64,000 nucleotides of DNA, taken from positions 124,001-188,000 of the forward strand of contig JAJPHR010000103.1 of the NCBI GenBank assembly GCA_021325145.1. Reading direction: 5' to 3'. Shown in pieces: positions 43,340-51,707 of this stretch (its first letter is position 1; each line of letters starts with the position of its first letter). This DNA comes from Verrucomicrobiota bacterium (GTDB lineage: Bacteria > Verrucomicrobiota > Verrucomicrobiia > Limisphaerales > Pedosphaeraceae). The notes below the pieces were generated by a model. That model made no database searches. It was not told the origin of the DNA and worked only from the letters and a program-made list of their open reading frames with translations. The translations under genes and the position numbers were made by a program.

Positions 43340-43741
43340 TTACCACTCAGTTCCCCAAATCAGCAGTGCTGCCGCGCAGGCGACGAAGAACAGGAGCACG
43401 GTCACGGTTATCCAGAACGCGGTGCGGTTCCGGGGCGCGGGCGTGATCAGCTCAGGCTTCCACTCGGGCGCCGGGGCCGGTGCCGCCGTGGGTTCGACCA
43501 CTTCAGGTTTCACGGGGCCGGCGGGCTCAAAAAGCTTCGCACGCAGGAATACGTGCGCGGCGTTGATGTGGCCGAGTTTTTCACGGGCTTTCTGCTGAAG
43601 CGAGGCATTGCCCGCAAAATTCTCCGGGTTCCAGGCCTGGGCGCGTTCGCGATACGCCTCCTCGAGTTCGACCTGCGAACACGCCTCGTCGATCCCGAGC
43701 ACCTGGCAATGTTTTTCAACTTCGTCCATAGAGCCGCGCAT
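43340..43741 (-). CDS. degenerate J-domain protein with C-terminal membrane anchor
   Basis: A 133-residue protein. Residues about 5-68 align by eye with a J domain (CQVLGIDEACSQVELEEAYR, then LGHINAAHVFLRAKL), but the essential HPD that activates DnaK reads NPE (RAQAWNPENFAGN). A Pro/Ala linker follows, then one C-terminal membrane helix (RTAFWITVTVLLFFVACAAA), making it tail-anchored. Start at 43741 or 43729. It converges on the sulfatase gene and is divergent from the ABC permease gene. Without HPD it is more likely a binding module than a co-chaperone. Confidence 0.7.
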   Translation of the reverse strand: MRGSMDEVEKHCQVLGIDEACSQVELEEAYRERAQAWNPENFAGNASLQQKAREKLGHINAAHVFLRAKLFEPAGPVKPEVVEPTAAPAPAPEWKPELITPAPRNRTAFWITVTVLLFFVACAAALLIWGTEW

Positions 43742-43875
43742 TTTTGCCGAGGGCGGGATTCGAATTCAACGCGTTTCTTGAAAAACATGTAATTAATGCC
43801 CGCCGATTTTCACGGATGCCCAAACCAACCGGAATTTCTTTGCCCATGGCCCGGAAATCCGTAAATTGCGGTTGC

Positions 43876-44799
43876 ATGTTGAAGCCGCTTTTTCGGGCTT
43901 TGTTTGCAAATCGCCTTTTTCTTGCGGGCGGCGGCATCGTCGTCCTCTTCGCGCTGCTCGCGCTCGCCGCGCCCGCGCTCAGCCACGCGCACATTTTGCG
44001 CGAACCCTTCAAGCAGGACCAAAAGGCCCTGGACACGGAAGGCATGCCGCTGGGGCCTGAGCGAGGTTACTGGCTGGGCACGGACAACCTGGGCCGCGAC
44101 GTGCTGGCGCGCGTGGTCCACGGCGCGCGGGTGTCGCTCACTGTGGGCACCGCGGCGATGGTCATGGCGACTGTGATCGGTGTGGCGGTGGGAGTGCTGG
44201 CGGGCTTTTACGGCGGCAAGCTGGACCTGGGCCTGATGCGGTTTACGGAGATGATGATGACGATCCCACCGATTCTGCTGGCGATTGCCTTGGCCAGCTT
44301 GATGGACGGCAAAATCATCCACCTGCATCCCGCCAGTGTCCATTGGCATTTTTTGGACGTGGAACTTCGGCGCGGGATGGTGAGCCTGTTTCTGGTGATT
44401 GGCTTCGTCTGCTGGCCGGGAATGGTCCGCGTGATCCGCGCCCAGGTGCTGGCGTTGAAGGAACGCGAGTACGTCCAGGCGGCGCGGGTGCTGGGCGCTT
44501 CGAACCTGCGCCTGATTTTTCGCCACATCATGCCGAATTTGCTGCCCATCGTCATCGTCACGGCCGCCATGAGCACCGCCAATACCATTTTGCTCGAAGC
44601 CGGGCTGGGCTATCTCGGCATTGGCGTCCCACCGCCCGCGCCGTCCTGGGGTGCCATGATTTCTGACGGGCAGGCTTACTTCACTCTGTCTCCTCACATG
44701 GTGATCGTACCCGGAGTAGCGATCTGCCTGACCGTGCTCGCATTTAATCTCCTCGGCCAGGGCCTCCAGGATGTGCTGGATGTGCAGCAAAAGCGATGA
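43876..44799 (+). CDS. peptide-type ABC transporter permease (DppC/OppC-like)
   Basis: A 307-residue inner-membrane permease. It has an N-terminal helix (LFLAGGGIVVLFALLALAAP), the family text YWLGTDNLGRDVLARVVHGA, several helices and the EAA loop YVQAARVLGASNLRLIFRHI followed by MPNLLPIVIVTAAM. The start at 43876 suits the family; in-frame upstream ATGs at 43816 and 43846 are possible. It is one of two permeases around a binding protein gene, for uptake of peptides, opines or nickel-like ligands. Confidence 0.93.
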   Translation: MLKPLFRALFANRLFLAGGGIVVLFALLALAAPALSHAHILREPFKQDQKALDTEGMPLGPERGYWLGTDNLGRDVLARVVHGARVSLTVGTAAMVMATVIGVAVGVLAGFYGGKLDLGLMRFTEMMMTIPPILLAIALASLMDGKIIHLHPASVHWHFLDVELRRGMVSLFLVIGFVCWPGMVRVIRAQVLALKEREYVQAARVLGASNLRLIFRHIMPNLLPIVIVTAAMSTANTILLEAGLGYLGIGVPPPAPSWGAMISDGQAYFTLSPHMVIVPGVAICLTVLAFNLLGQGLQDVLDVQQKR

Positions 44800-44800
44800 A

Positions 44801-46471
44801 ATGAAAACGCGCGCCTTGTCCCGAAGAGACACCATGAGAATCCCAAAGGGGTTGCGGCCATTGCGCAGAATTTTGGTGGTGCTGGCGGTGCTCGCGGCAT
44901 ATGGCGTGGCAGGAGCCGAATCCACCGAATCCGTCAAACCTCAGCGTGGCGGCACCTTGCAACTTGGCCTTCCGGTGGACTGGCGGTCGCTGGATCCCGC
45001 CGTGGCCTTCGACGCTGATTCCGTCCCATTGCAAAAGCTGCTCTTTCGCGGGCTGATTGATTTTGACGATGGCATCGGACTGGTTCCGGACCAGGCGAGT
45101 GATTGGAATATTTCGCCGGATGGGAAGGTGTACACCTTTCATTTGCGGCCCGGCGTGCGGTTCTCCAATGGCCGCGAAGTCGAGGCTGAGGACTATGTGT
45201 TTTCGTTCGAGCGGATTCTCGATCCCAAGGTCAGTTCGACGGGGCAGACTTATTTCCTGGGCATCCTTGGGGCAAGCGAGTTCAACCAGGGCAAGGCCGC
45301 GCATGTCAGCGGCCTGCGCGCGCCGGACCATCGGACCTTCATCATCGAACTCAAAGAACCTCAGTTTACATTTCGTTATGTCCTGGCCATGAATTTTGCG
45401 GATGTGCTGCCGCGCGATGTCGTGCAACAGTATGGCGAGAATTTTCAATATCACCTGACAGGTTCGGGGCCGTATCGCATCAAGGAGTGGCGTCGGAACA
45501 TTGGCTACCATTTCGAGCGCAATCCCTATTACACCGGCGCCGATGGTTATGTCGATGCGGTGGACATCATGATCGGCGGTGACCGAACTCTGATGGGAAT
45601 GATGCTGCAAAGGGGCGAGTTGGACTGGATCACCGGGGGGGTGGCCGATTACGTGAGGTTTAGCCGTGACCCCAAACTGCGTTCCTGGATCGAGTTGGTC
45701 AACACGGCCAACACCGACTATTTCTTCATGAACACCGAGATCAAACCTTTTGACAACGTGCAAGTCCGCCGCGCGATGAACTACGCGATCAATTCCGAAA
45801 GGATGGCCCGGCTCGCGGGAATTTACAATCTGCCGTCGCATGAAATCCTTCCACCGTCGATGCCGTGGTCCAATCCCGGCCTGCCGCGTTACGATTACAA
45901 TCCCGAGAAAGCGCGCGCCTTGCTGCGCGAGGCGGGCTATCCGAATGGGTTTAAAACCCAGCTCTGGTACATTCTCTCGCGGGAGGATGACGCGCGGATG
46001 GCGCAAGGCATTCAGCAGGATTTGAGCGAGGTGGGCGTGCAGGTTGAGTTGAAACAGGCGAGCTACATTGCCTTCCAGCTCAAGGCTGAGGCGCGTCATC
46101 AGGTTCCATGCGGAGTTTGGGGCTGGATGGAAGACTATCCCGATGCGAGCGATTTTTTGGACGTGTTGTTGAATGGAGAACGCATTACCGACACCGATTG
46201 CAACAACTCGTCGTTTTACAACAACCCGGAAGTCAACCGGCTCATCGACCAGGGCAACGCGAGCAACGAGGCGGGGGAACGAACCCGGCTCTATCGCGAA
46301 GCGGAGCGCCTGATCATGACGGATGCCCCTTGGGTGCCGATTTTGCATGAACGGATTCCCATGCTGAAGAGTCCGCGGTTGCACGGCACGACTCCGCATC
46401 CGGTGTGGCTTTGGCGTTATCAATACATGTGGCTGGATCAGTCCGCTAATTCAAGAAAGGCGGGAGGTTGA
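44801..46471 (+). CDS. peptide-type ABC transporter substrate-binding protein
   Basis: A 556-residue SBP_bac_5 family protein with a signal peptide (PLRRILVVLAVLAAYGVAGA). Typical blocks are RGGTLQLGLPVDWRSLDPAV, YTFHLRPGVRFSNGREVEAE, and LTGSGPYRIKEWRRNIGYHF, with VRRAMNYAINSERMARLAGI later. It captures the ligand in the periplasm and presents it to the two permeases. The ATG at 44801 lies one base after the preceding stop; 44834 is an alternative. The ligand cannot be read from sequence. Confidence 0.95.
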   Translation: MKTRALSRRDTMRIPKGLRPLRRILVVLAVLAAYGVAGAESTESVKPQRGGTLQLGLPVDWRSLDPAVAFDADSVPLQKLLFRGLIDFDDGIGLVPDQASDWNISPDGKVYTFHLRPGVRFSNGREVEAEDYVFSFERILDPKVSSTGQTYFLGILGASEFNQGKAAHVSGLRAPDHRTFIIELKEPQFTFRYVLAMNFADVLPRDVVQQYGENFQYHLTGSGPYRIKEWRRNIGYHFERNPYYTGADGYVDAVDIMIGGDRTLMGMMLQRGELDWITGGVADYVRFSRDPKLRSWIELVNTANTDYFFMNTEIKPFDNVQVRRAMNYAINSERMARLAGIYNLPSHEILPPSMPWSNPGLPRYDYNPEKARALLREAGYPNGFKTQLWYILSREDDARMAQGIQQDLSEVGVQVELKQASYIAFQLKAEARHQVPCGVWGWMEDYPDASDFLDVLLNGERITDTDCNNSSFYNNPEVNRLIDQGNASNEAGERTRLYREAERLIMTDAPWVPILHERIPMLKSPRLHGTTPHPVWLWRYQYMWLDQSANSRKAGG

Positions 46472-46478
46472 GATAATT

Positions 46479-47402
46479 ATGCCGCTCCGCCTGCTCAATC
46501 GCCTGTTCTGGTCGGTCGTGACACTCCTCGGCACGGCGACGCTCATCTTTTTGCTTACCAGTGTCGTTCCCGGCGACGTTGCGCGCATTATCGCCGGGCC
46601 GAAAGCGACGCCGGAGGTCTTGCAGCAGGTGCGGCAGCGCTATCATCTCGACCAGCCGGTGCCGGTGCGGCTGATTCATTACTATGGACAACTGGCCCGC
46701 GGTGATCTGGGACACTCGTTCGTTACCGATCAACCGGTGGCGCAAGCCATCCTGACGCGCCTGCCCTGCACCGCCGCGTTGTGCGCCACCGCGGTGGTGA
46801 TGTGGATGCTCGTGGCGATTCCGGCGGGAGTGCTCACGGCAAAATATCGCGGCTCGTGGTTCGATCGGGCAATTTTGGTCCTCGCCACCATCGGCCTGTC
46901 CCTGCCCGCATTCTGGCTTGCCCGCATGCTCCAATATTCCATGGGCTACAAACTGGGATGGTTCCCGGTGGCGGGATTCCGCAGCTTCGGACATCTGTTG
47001 CTTCCGGCGGCCACGCTGGCCGTTCTTTACGCCGGCTATTATGCGCGACTCATCCACACCAGCATGGCCGAGGTGCTGGACACGGCTTATGTTCGAGCCG
47101 CCCGCGCGAAGGGGCAGTCCGAAACGGCGGTCCTTTTCAGGCACGCTTTTCGCAATGCCCTGATTCCCGTGGTGACGATCCTCGGCATGGACATCGCGGC
47201 GTTGCTCGGCGGCGTTCTTTTTACCGAAAGCGTTTTCGCCCTGCCCGGCATTGGCACACTGGCGGTGCAAAGCGTCTTCAACCTGGACGTGCCCGTTATC
47301 ATGGGCACCGTCATGTTCAGCGCCACGATGATTGTCGCCGCCAATTTGCTGGTGGACGTGCTGTACCGCCGAATTGATCCGCGCATCAAGGCGGCGCATT
47401 AG
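46479..47402 (+). CDS. peptide-type ABC transporter permease (DppB/OppB-like)
   Basis: A 307-residue permease of the DppB type, with the N-terminal helix LLNRLFWSVVTLLGTATLIF, the DppB-specific text LTSVVPGDVARIIAGPKATP and YHLDQPVPVRLIHYYGQLAR. The EAA loop is YVRAARAKGQSETAVLFRHA followed by FRNALIPVVTILG. It is the last gene of the operon (DppC, binding protein, DppB; the usual order is binding protein, DppB, DppC). No ATPase genes follow, so the DppD/F-like subunits must be encoded elsewhere. Confidence 0.95.
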   Translation: MPLRLLNRLFWSVVTLLGTATLIFLLTSVVPGDVARIIAGPKATPEVLQQVRQRYHLDQPVPVRLIHYYGQLARGDLGHSFVTDQPVAQAILTRLPCTAALCATAVVMWMLVAIPAGVLTAKYRGSWFDRAILVLATIGLSLPAFWLARMLQYSMGYKLGWFPVAGFRSFGHLLLPAATLAVLYAGYYARLIHTSMAEVLDTAYVRAARAKGQSETAVLFRHAFRNALIPVVTILGMDIAALLGGVLFTESVFALPGIGTLAVQSVFNLDVPVIMGTVMFSATMIVAANLLVDVLYRRIDPRIKAAH

Positions 47403-47854
47403 GTGAGGCCGATCCATTTGCAGCAGCCGAGGTGACAAGGCCGAGCGGCACAAATGATAGCGCCAACGGCGCGGCCTCATAGCAGCCTGGGCCATCGGCC
47501 CAGGTTTCCCGTTGTAAATACCGCCAGGGCTGTAAGCCCGGCCGAATGCTTCTTCCAAACGCCAGTCAGGCAATGCCGGGCCGATGAATCGCGCCGTTGG
47601 CGCTTCCGGTTTATTTTGTGCCGATTACCTGGGCCGTTGGCCCAGGCTGGTATGAATTGGGCCTTTGGCCCATAACCGAGCCCGGACGTTTCCTGATGAA
47701 TTGGACGCACCGCTTTACCCGGACCTGAGCGGTATCATCGGGCAGGGCTGAAGCTCCGCTCTCCGCCCGCCCATGTCCAACGCATTATTTTTGTCTTCGT
47801 ATTTTTTAGATGCGGGAAAGCTGAATCGAGGCGAAATTATTGGCGAGAGGCAGC
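47403..47854. repeat. array of GGGCC/GGCCC-type palindromes
   Basis: A 452-bp gap with at least five hairpins. They are CCTGGGCC-ATC-GGCCCAGG (47486-47504), GGCT-GTA-AGCC region (47528-47538), GCGCC-GTT-GGCGC (47591-47603), CCTGGGCC-GTT-GGCCCAGG (47638-47656) and TGGGCC-TTT-GGCCCA (47668-47682). A CGCCAACGGCG motif begins at 47461. The loops differ while stems are kept. The same motifs occur at 28180-28240. Confidence 0.85.
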
Positions 47855-48730
47855 ATGGCAGAAATCAAGCTGAACGAAGAGGTTGCAAGAGAACTGGAAG
47901 AAGTGGCGCGGTTGCTCACCGAGCAGGCAGCCAATCCCTTCCGCGTACAGGCTTATAATCGCGCCGCGGCAACGGTCCGCGGCCTGGATCGATCCGTGGC
48001 GGACCTGCTGTCAGAGGGGGACAATCACGGTCTCGAAAAATTACCCGGCATCGGTCGCAGCCTGGCGACGGCCATTCAGGATTATGTGCAAAACGGCCGC
48101 CTGCCCATCCTCGAACAGTTGCGGGGTGAGAATGATCCAGTGGCGGCATTCGCATCCGTGCCGGGGATAGGGCCCCGACTGGCCCGGCGACTCCATGACG
48201 AGTTGGGTCTGGACAGCCTGGAGGATTTGGAAGTTGCCGCGCATGACGGGCGATTGCGGGAGTTGGCGGGCATGGGTCCGAAACGTGTGGCCGGCATCCG
48301 GGATTCGCTGGCCCATCGATTGCATCGCGCGCAGGTCAAAGCCTCGCCGCCGCCATCGCCTGGGCAAGCGCCGGTTTCCGAACTGCTTGAAGTGGACGAG
48401 GAATACCGGACGAAGGCGGCGGCCGACCAGTTAAAGCGAATTGCTCCGCGCCGCTTTAATCCGAAAGGCGAGGCCTGGCTGCCCGTGCTGCACACCCGAA
48501 AAGGAAGGCGGCATTACACCGCGCTGTTCTCGAATACGGCCCGGGCTCACGAATCAGACAAGACGCACGATTGGGTGGTGCTCTACTGCGACGGCGGCCG
48601 GGGCGAGCAGCAGGCAACCGTGGTCACGGCCCGGCGCGGTCCGCTGCGCGGAAAACGGGTCGTGCGCGGACGCGAAGCGGAAAGCGCGGCGTATTATCAC
48701 CAGCACGGCGAACCCGCCCTGGCCGCTTGA
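47855..48730 (+). CDS. helix-hairpin-helix protein resembling the PolX/Pol beta N-terminal domain
   Basis: A 291-residue protein. Residues 1-75 match the 8-kDa HHH domain of X-family DNA polymerases (LLTEQAANPFRVQAYNRAAA, TVRGLDRSVADLLSEGD). Helix-hairpin-helix motifs follow (LEKLPGIGRSLATAIQDYVQ; FASVPGIGPRLARRLHDELG; RELAGMGPKRVAGIRDSLAH). The polymerase palm and PHP domain are absent; instead there is a ~110-residue C-terminal domain I do not recognise (FNPKGEAWLPVLHTRKGRRH, TALFSNTARAHESDKTHDWV). The ATG at 47855 follows a GAGAGG site. It probably binds gapped or nicked DNA; catalytic role unknown. Confidence 0.8.
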   Translation: MAEIKLNEEVARELEEVARLLTEQAANPFRVQAYNRAAATVRGLDRSVADLLSEGDNHGLEKLPGIGRSLATAIQDYVQNGRLPILEQLRGENDPVAAFASVPGIGPRLARRLHDELGLDSLEDLEVAAHDGRLRELAGMGPKRVAGIRDSLAHRLHRAQVKASPPPSPGQAPVSELLEVDEEYRTKAAADQLKRIAPRRFNPKGEAWLPVLHTRKGRRHYTALFSNTARAHESDKTHDWVVLYCDGGRGEQQATVVTARRGPLRGKRVVRGREAESAAYYHQHGEPALAA

Positions 48731-48766
48731 TGGGCCGCGATTCTGCTTCCTTACTTTCCGCCATCA

Positions 48767-49216
48767 GGATAGTTCCCAGTTCGGTTGGACCTGCTCACGG
48801 ACCATAAACGGTTCTATGATACACGCGTCATTAGTGAATGCGCCTGGAGCCCTGCGGCGGCGCGCACAGGAGTGCGCGCCCTACCGGCACACGGTGGTAG
48901 GGCGGGCAGTCCTCTGCACGCCGCCCCCGAAACGATTTAAGGCGCTCCAAATAGGTATAGTTGATGTTCAATGAGCTACAAAACAGTTCCTGGATAGTTC
49001 CCCGTTCGATTGGACCTGCTCACGGACCATGAGCGGTTCGATTATACATGCGTCATTGATGAATGCGCCTGGGGCTGGCGGCGGCGCGCGCAGGAGCGCG
49101 CGCCCTACCGGCACACGGTGGTAGGGCGGGCAGTCCTCTGCACGCCGTCCCCCGAAACGATTTGGGGCGTTCCGAATAGGTATGATTGATCTTCAATGAG
49201 CTACAAAACAGTTCCT
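48767..49216. repeat. 225-bp tandem duplication
   Basis: Two head-to-tail units, 48767-48991 and 48992-49216, about 90% identical by eye. Each starts GGATAGTTCCC, contains a rearranged copy of the 56-bp palindrome (48857-48925 and 49082-49150, halves in swapped order) and ends ATGAGCTACAAAACAGTTCC. The end of unit 2 is the last codons and stop of the oxidoreductase gene at 49201, so unit 1 carries a copy of that gene's 3' tip. Confidence 0.9.
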
Positions 49217-50181
49217 GGAAAGCCGCCGACATCCTGATGACCGACCCCCAACACGATTTTTCCCCGCACGTGACCGCTCTGGCTCAGCTCGTGCGCCCGG
49301 CGCGCTTCTTCGAGCGGCAGCACCATGTCCACATGCACTTTTACCCGGCCGTTGGCCACCAGGTCGGCGATTCGCGCAAGCTGGTCACCGCGGGGCTTCG
49401 ATATGAGAAACTCGCTTCGCACTCCATGGGCGGCGGCTTTCGTGTCGTCCGGCGGTTGCACGATCGAAACCAAAACGCCGCCGCGTTTCAACACCTTCCA
49501 GGAACGCTCCTGAGTTTCGCCCCCGATCGTATCCAAAATCACATCGACATTGTCCACCGCATCCTCGAACCGCGTGGCGTGATAATCGATGACTGTATCG
49601 GCCCCCAGTTCGCGCAAGTAATCCGCATTCTGCGCGGAGGCGGTGGCGATGACTTGAGCGCCTTTCCACTTGGCAAATTGGACCGCAAAACTGCCGACGC
49701 CCCCGGCGGCGCCGTGGATCAGCACTTTTTGGCCGGGTTCGAGATTGGCTTCGTCGAACAGCGCCTGCCAGGCGGTGAGGGACGCGGTGGGCAGAGCGGC
49801 GGCGTGAATTTCATCGAGGGAAACCGGCTTGCGAGCCACGCGGGAAACCGGCGCGAGCGCGTATTCCGCGTAGCTGCCGCTGTCTTCGGCGACGACTCCG
49901 AACACCGGGTCACCCAGTCGAAATTCCGTAACGTCCGGGCTGACGGTTTCGACCACGCCGGCAAAATCGCTGCCCATGATTTGGGGCAAAGGCAGCCGGC
50001 CAAGCAATCCCTGGCGAATTTTCCAATCGACCGGGTTTACCCCGGCGGCTTGCACGCGCACGAGCAGCTCTCCCGTGGCCGGTTTGGGCAGGGGAACTTC
50101 CTCAAATTGCAGGACTTCCGGGCCGCCGAAAGAGTGGATTCGCACCGCTTTCATCGTAGCTGTCGTGGTCATTGTCGCCAT
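49201..50181 (-). CDS. NADPH quinone oxidoreductase-like MDR enzyme
   Basis: A 326-residue zinc-independent MDR protein. The N-terminal GroES-like domain has MKAVRIHSFGGPEVLQFEEV and VRVQAAGVNPVDWKIRQGLL. The Rossmann motif is VLIHGAAGGVGSFAVQFAKW, followed by LGADTVIDYHATRFEDAVDN. The ATG at 50181 has a GGAGG site 8-9 nt upstream. Family members reduce quinones or alkenals. The last 16 bases of the gene, including its stop, lie inside the second unit of a 225-bp tandem repeat, which may have replaced the original C-terminus (GHQDVGGFPGTVL is atypical). Confidence 0.93.
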   Translation of the reverse strand: MATMTTTATMKAVRIHSFGGPEVLQFEEVPLPKPATGELLVRVQAAGVNPVDWKIRQGLLGRLPLPQIMGSDFAGVVETVSPDVTEFRLGDPVFGVVAEDSGSYAEYALAPVSRVARKPVSLDEIHAAALPTASLTAWQALFDEANLEPGQKVLIHGAAGGVGSFAVQFAKWKGAQVIATASAQNADYLRELGADTVIDYHATRFEDAVDNVDVILDTIGGETQERSWKVLKRGGVLVSIVQPPDDTKAAAHGVRSEFLISKPRGDQLARIADLVANGRVKVHVDMVLPLEEARRAHELSQSGHVRGKIVLGVGHQDVGGFPGTVL

Positions 50182-50225
50182 AATTTTCCTCCATGTTACG
50201 GGGTCAAGGCTCGAATAAAAACCTG

Positions 50226-50289
50226 CCCGGGCGTCCTCTGCCCGCCATTAATGCGCACGTAGTAACACGCCCTGCCGGGATGGGCTCCA
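50226..50289. repeat. 56-bp palindromic repeat, diverged inverted copy (I)
   Basis: Reading the minus strand gives CCCGGCAGGGCGTGTTACTA then GGCGGGCAGAGGACGCCCGG, a diverged relative of the consensus with the same two-hairpin plan. It lies between the oxidoreductase and adenylate kinase genes. Confidence 0.7.
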
Positions 50290-50429
50290 AGCCTTGGCCG
50301 CTTTTGTGATTCAGACGTTATACTTGCCTACGTACCAAACTATCACGGGTTGGCGGAGATTCGATCTTGGGGTCTTCACCCCATAGCTCGCGAGTGTCGA
50401 TTCTGATTAATCTTGGCGCGTAATGATGG

Positions 50430-51146
50430 TCAGTTAGGTCCAGCGGCCCTGAGTGGGGCCGCTTTTTTTTTCTCGTGAAGGACCGCCTCTTCCAACCATT
50501 GCCAAACCCGCTCGGCCACTTCGTCCGGAGTGTCCATGGCGGGCTCCTTCCGGGTCACCTCCGGGTATTCTTTGGTAAAGAAATCGACCACGGGAAGGGT
50601 GCTCCGTTCGTAATTCTTGAAACGTTCCTGCACCACCTCGGGACGGTCGTCCTGTCGTTGGATGAGCGGGCCGCCGCAGCGATCGCAGATTCCAGGCTGC
50701 CGGGGCGGGTGCGCGCGGAGGTGATAAGGAGTGCCGCAGTTGCCGCAGATTCGGCGGCCACTCAACCGCTCCAGCACCGTTTCAAGATCCACGGTGAGAA
50801 AGATGACCGCGCCCAAATCGAGATGATGTTCCTTCAAAAGTTCGAACAACATCCCAAGCTGATCGGGAGAACGCGGAAAACCGTCGAACAGGATCAAATC
50901 GCCCTTGAAGTTCTTTACGGCCGAGGAAATCACCCGCTTGACCAACTCCGAGGGCACCAATTCCCCCGCAATTTTATACGGCTTGATTTGCCGGCCCAAT
51001 TCCGTGCCGCGCTGGATTTCCTTTTCGAGCAGGTTGCCGGTTTCGATGACCGAAATGTGGTTCCGCTCAGCGAGCAACCTCGCCAAAGTGGTTTTCCCGC
51101 TGCCGGGCGGCCCCAGCAACACGATTGCGCGAGCGTTCTCTTTCAT
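50430..51146 (-). CDS. adk: adenylate kinase
   Basis: A 238-residue nucleoside monophosphate kinase converting ATP and AMP to ADP. P-loop LLGPPGSGKTTLARLLAERN; NMP-binding text VIETGNLLEKEI; the AMP-site motif LILFDGFPRSPDQLGML. The LID has the four-Cys zinc form (RRICGNCGTPYH and ICDRCGGPLIQRQDD). The usual LID Asp/Arg text follows (DDRPEVVQERFKNYERSTLP). The C-terminus is extended and Lys/Ala-rich (KKKAAPLRAAGPN). Divergence from standard Adk near TGxLLR suggests a paralogue is possible. It is divergent from groES. Confidence 0.9.
   Translation of the reverse strand: MKENARAIVLLGPPGSGKTTLARLLAERNHISVIETGNLLEKEIQRGTELGRQIKPYKIAGELVPSELVKRVISSAVKNFKGDLILFDGFPRSPDQLGMLFELLKEHHLDLGAVIFLTVDLETVLERLSGRRICGNCGTPYHLRAHPPRQPGICDRCGGPLIQRQDDRPEVVQERFKNYERSTLPVVDFFTKEYPEVTRKEPAMDTPDEVAERVWQWLEEAVLHEKKKAAPLRAAGPN
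50442..50471 (+). terminator. intrinsic-terminator-like hairpin antisense to the adk 3' end
   Basis: On the plus strand AGCGGCCC-TGAGTG-GGGCCGCT (8-bp stem) is followed by nine T. It lies in the last codons of adk, which reads the other way, so it would stop rightward transcripts entering adk antisense. On the minus strand no T-run follows the stem. Confidence 0.5.
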
Positions 51147-51401
51147 AAGCGTTTCAGGTCGGCGTCAGGCTCTGAATGCTCTGTAAACTTTGGTTGTAAC
51201 TTCCCATGAAAAGCCGGATTTGCAAATGGGGACTGGAACCGGCGCCTGGGGGGGTGTACCATGGAGCAGGAGGGCACGGCCATTTATAGTCGAGGCTCGC
51301 CCTTGCCCGCCCTCTTCTCCGGAGAGGGAGAAGCGCGGGTTGCGACGCTCCAAGTCGCTCAACTTAATGACCGTAGAGCACAGGAAGGAGCAGGCAAAAA
51401 T

Positions 51402-51707
51402 ATGAAAACGAAACTCAAACCCCTGGGAGACCACGTTTTAATCAAACCCATCGAGGAGGGAGAGATGACCGTCGGCGGCGTCATCATCCCCGAAGTTGCG
51501 AAGGAAAAGCCGGCCGAAGGAGTCGTCGTCGCCCTCGGCACGGGCAAGACGGACGAGCATGGCCGGAAAGTGCCGTTCGAGGTGAAGACGGGCGAGCGGG
51601 TTCTGCTCACCAAATATGGCGGCACCGAGGTGTCTTTCGATGAGGAAACTTACAAGATCATGAGCGCCGATGACATCCTGGCGGTGGTCAATGAACCGCG
51701 GACGTAG
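51402..51707 (+). CDS. groES: GroES co-chaperonin (10 kDa), not linked to groEL
   Basis: A 101-residue GroES. Family text is KLKPLGDHVLIKPIEEGEMT, VGGVIIPEVAKEKPAEGVVV (part of the mobile loop), VLLTKYGGTEVSFDEETYKI and the end SADDILAVVNEP. The ATG at 51402 has AGGAAGGAG 11 nt upstream; the frame back to 51261 is non-coding. groEL lies about 40 kb away in a different cluster, whereas bacteria usually have groES just before groEL. No CIRCE is visible in 51147-51401. Confidence 0.96.
   Translation: MKTKLKPLGDHVLIKPIEEGEMTVGGVIIPEVAKEKPAEGVVVALGTGKTDEHGRKVPFEVKTGERVLLTKYGGTEVSFDEETYKIMSADDILAVVNEPRT

Noticed and set aside
47403-47854. CRISPR array, suggested by repeated hairpins
   Set aside because: No constant-length direct repeats with unique spacers, and no cas genes in the window.
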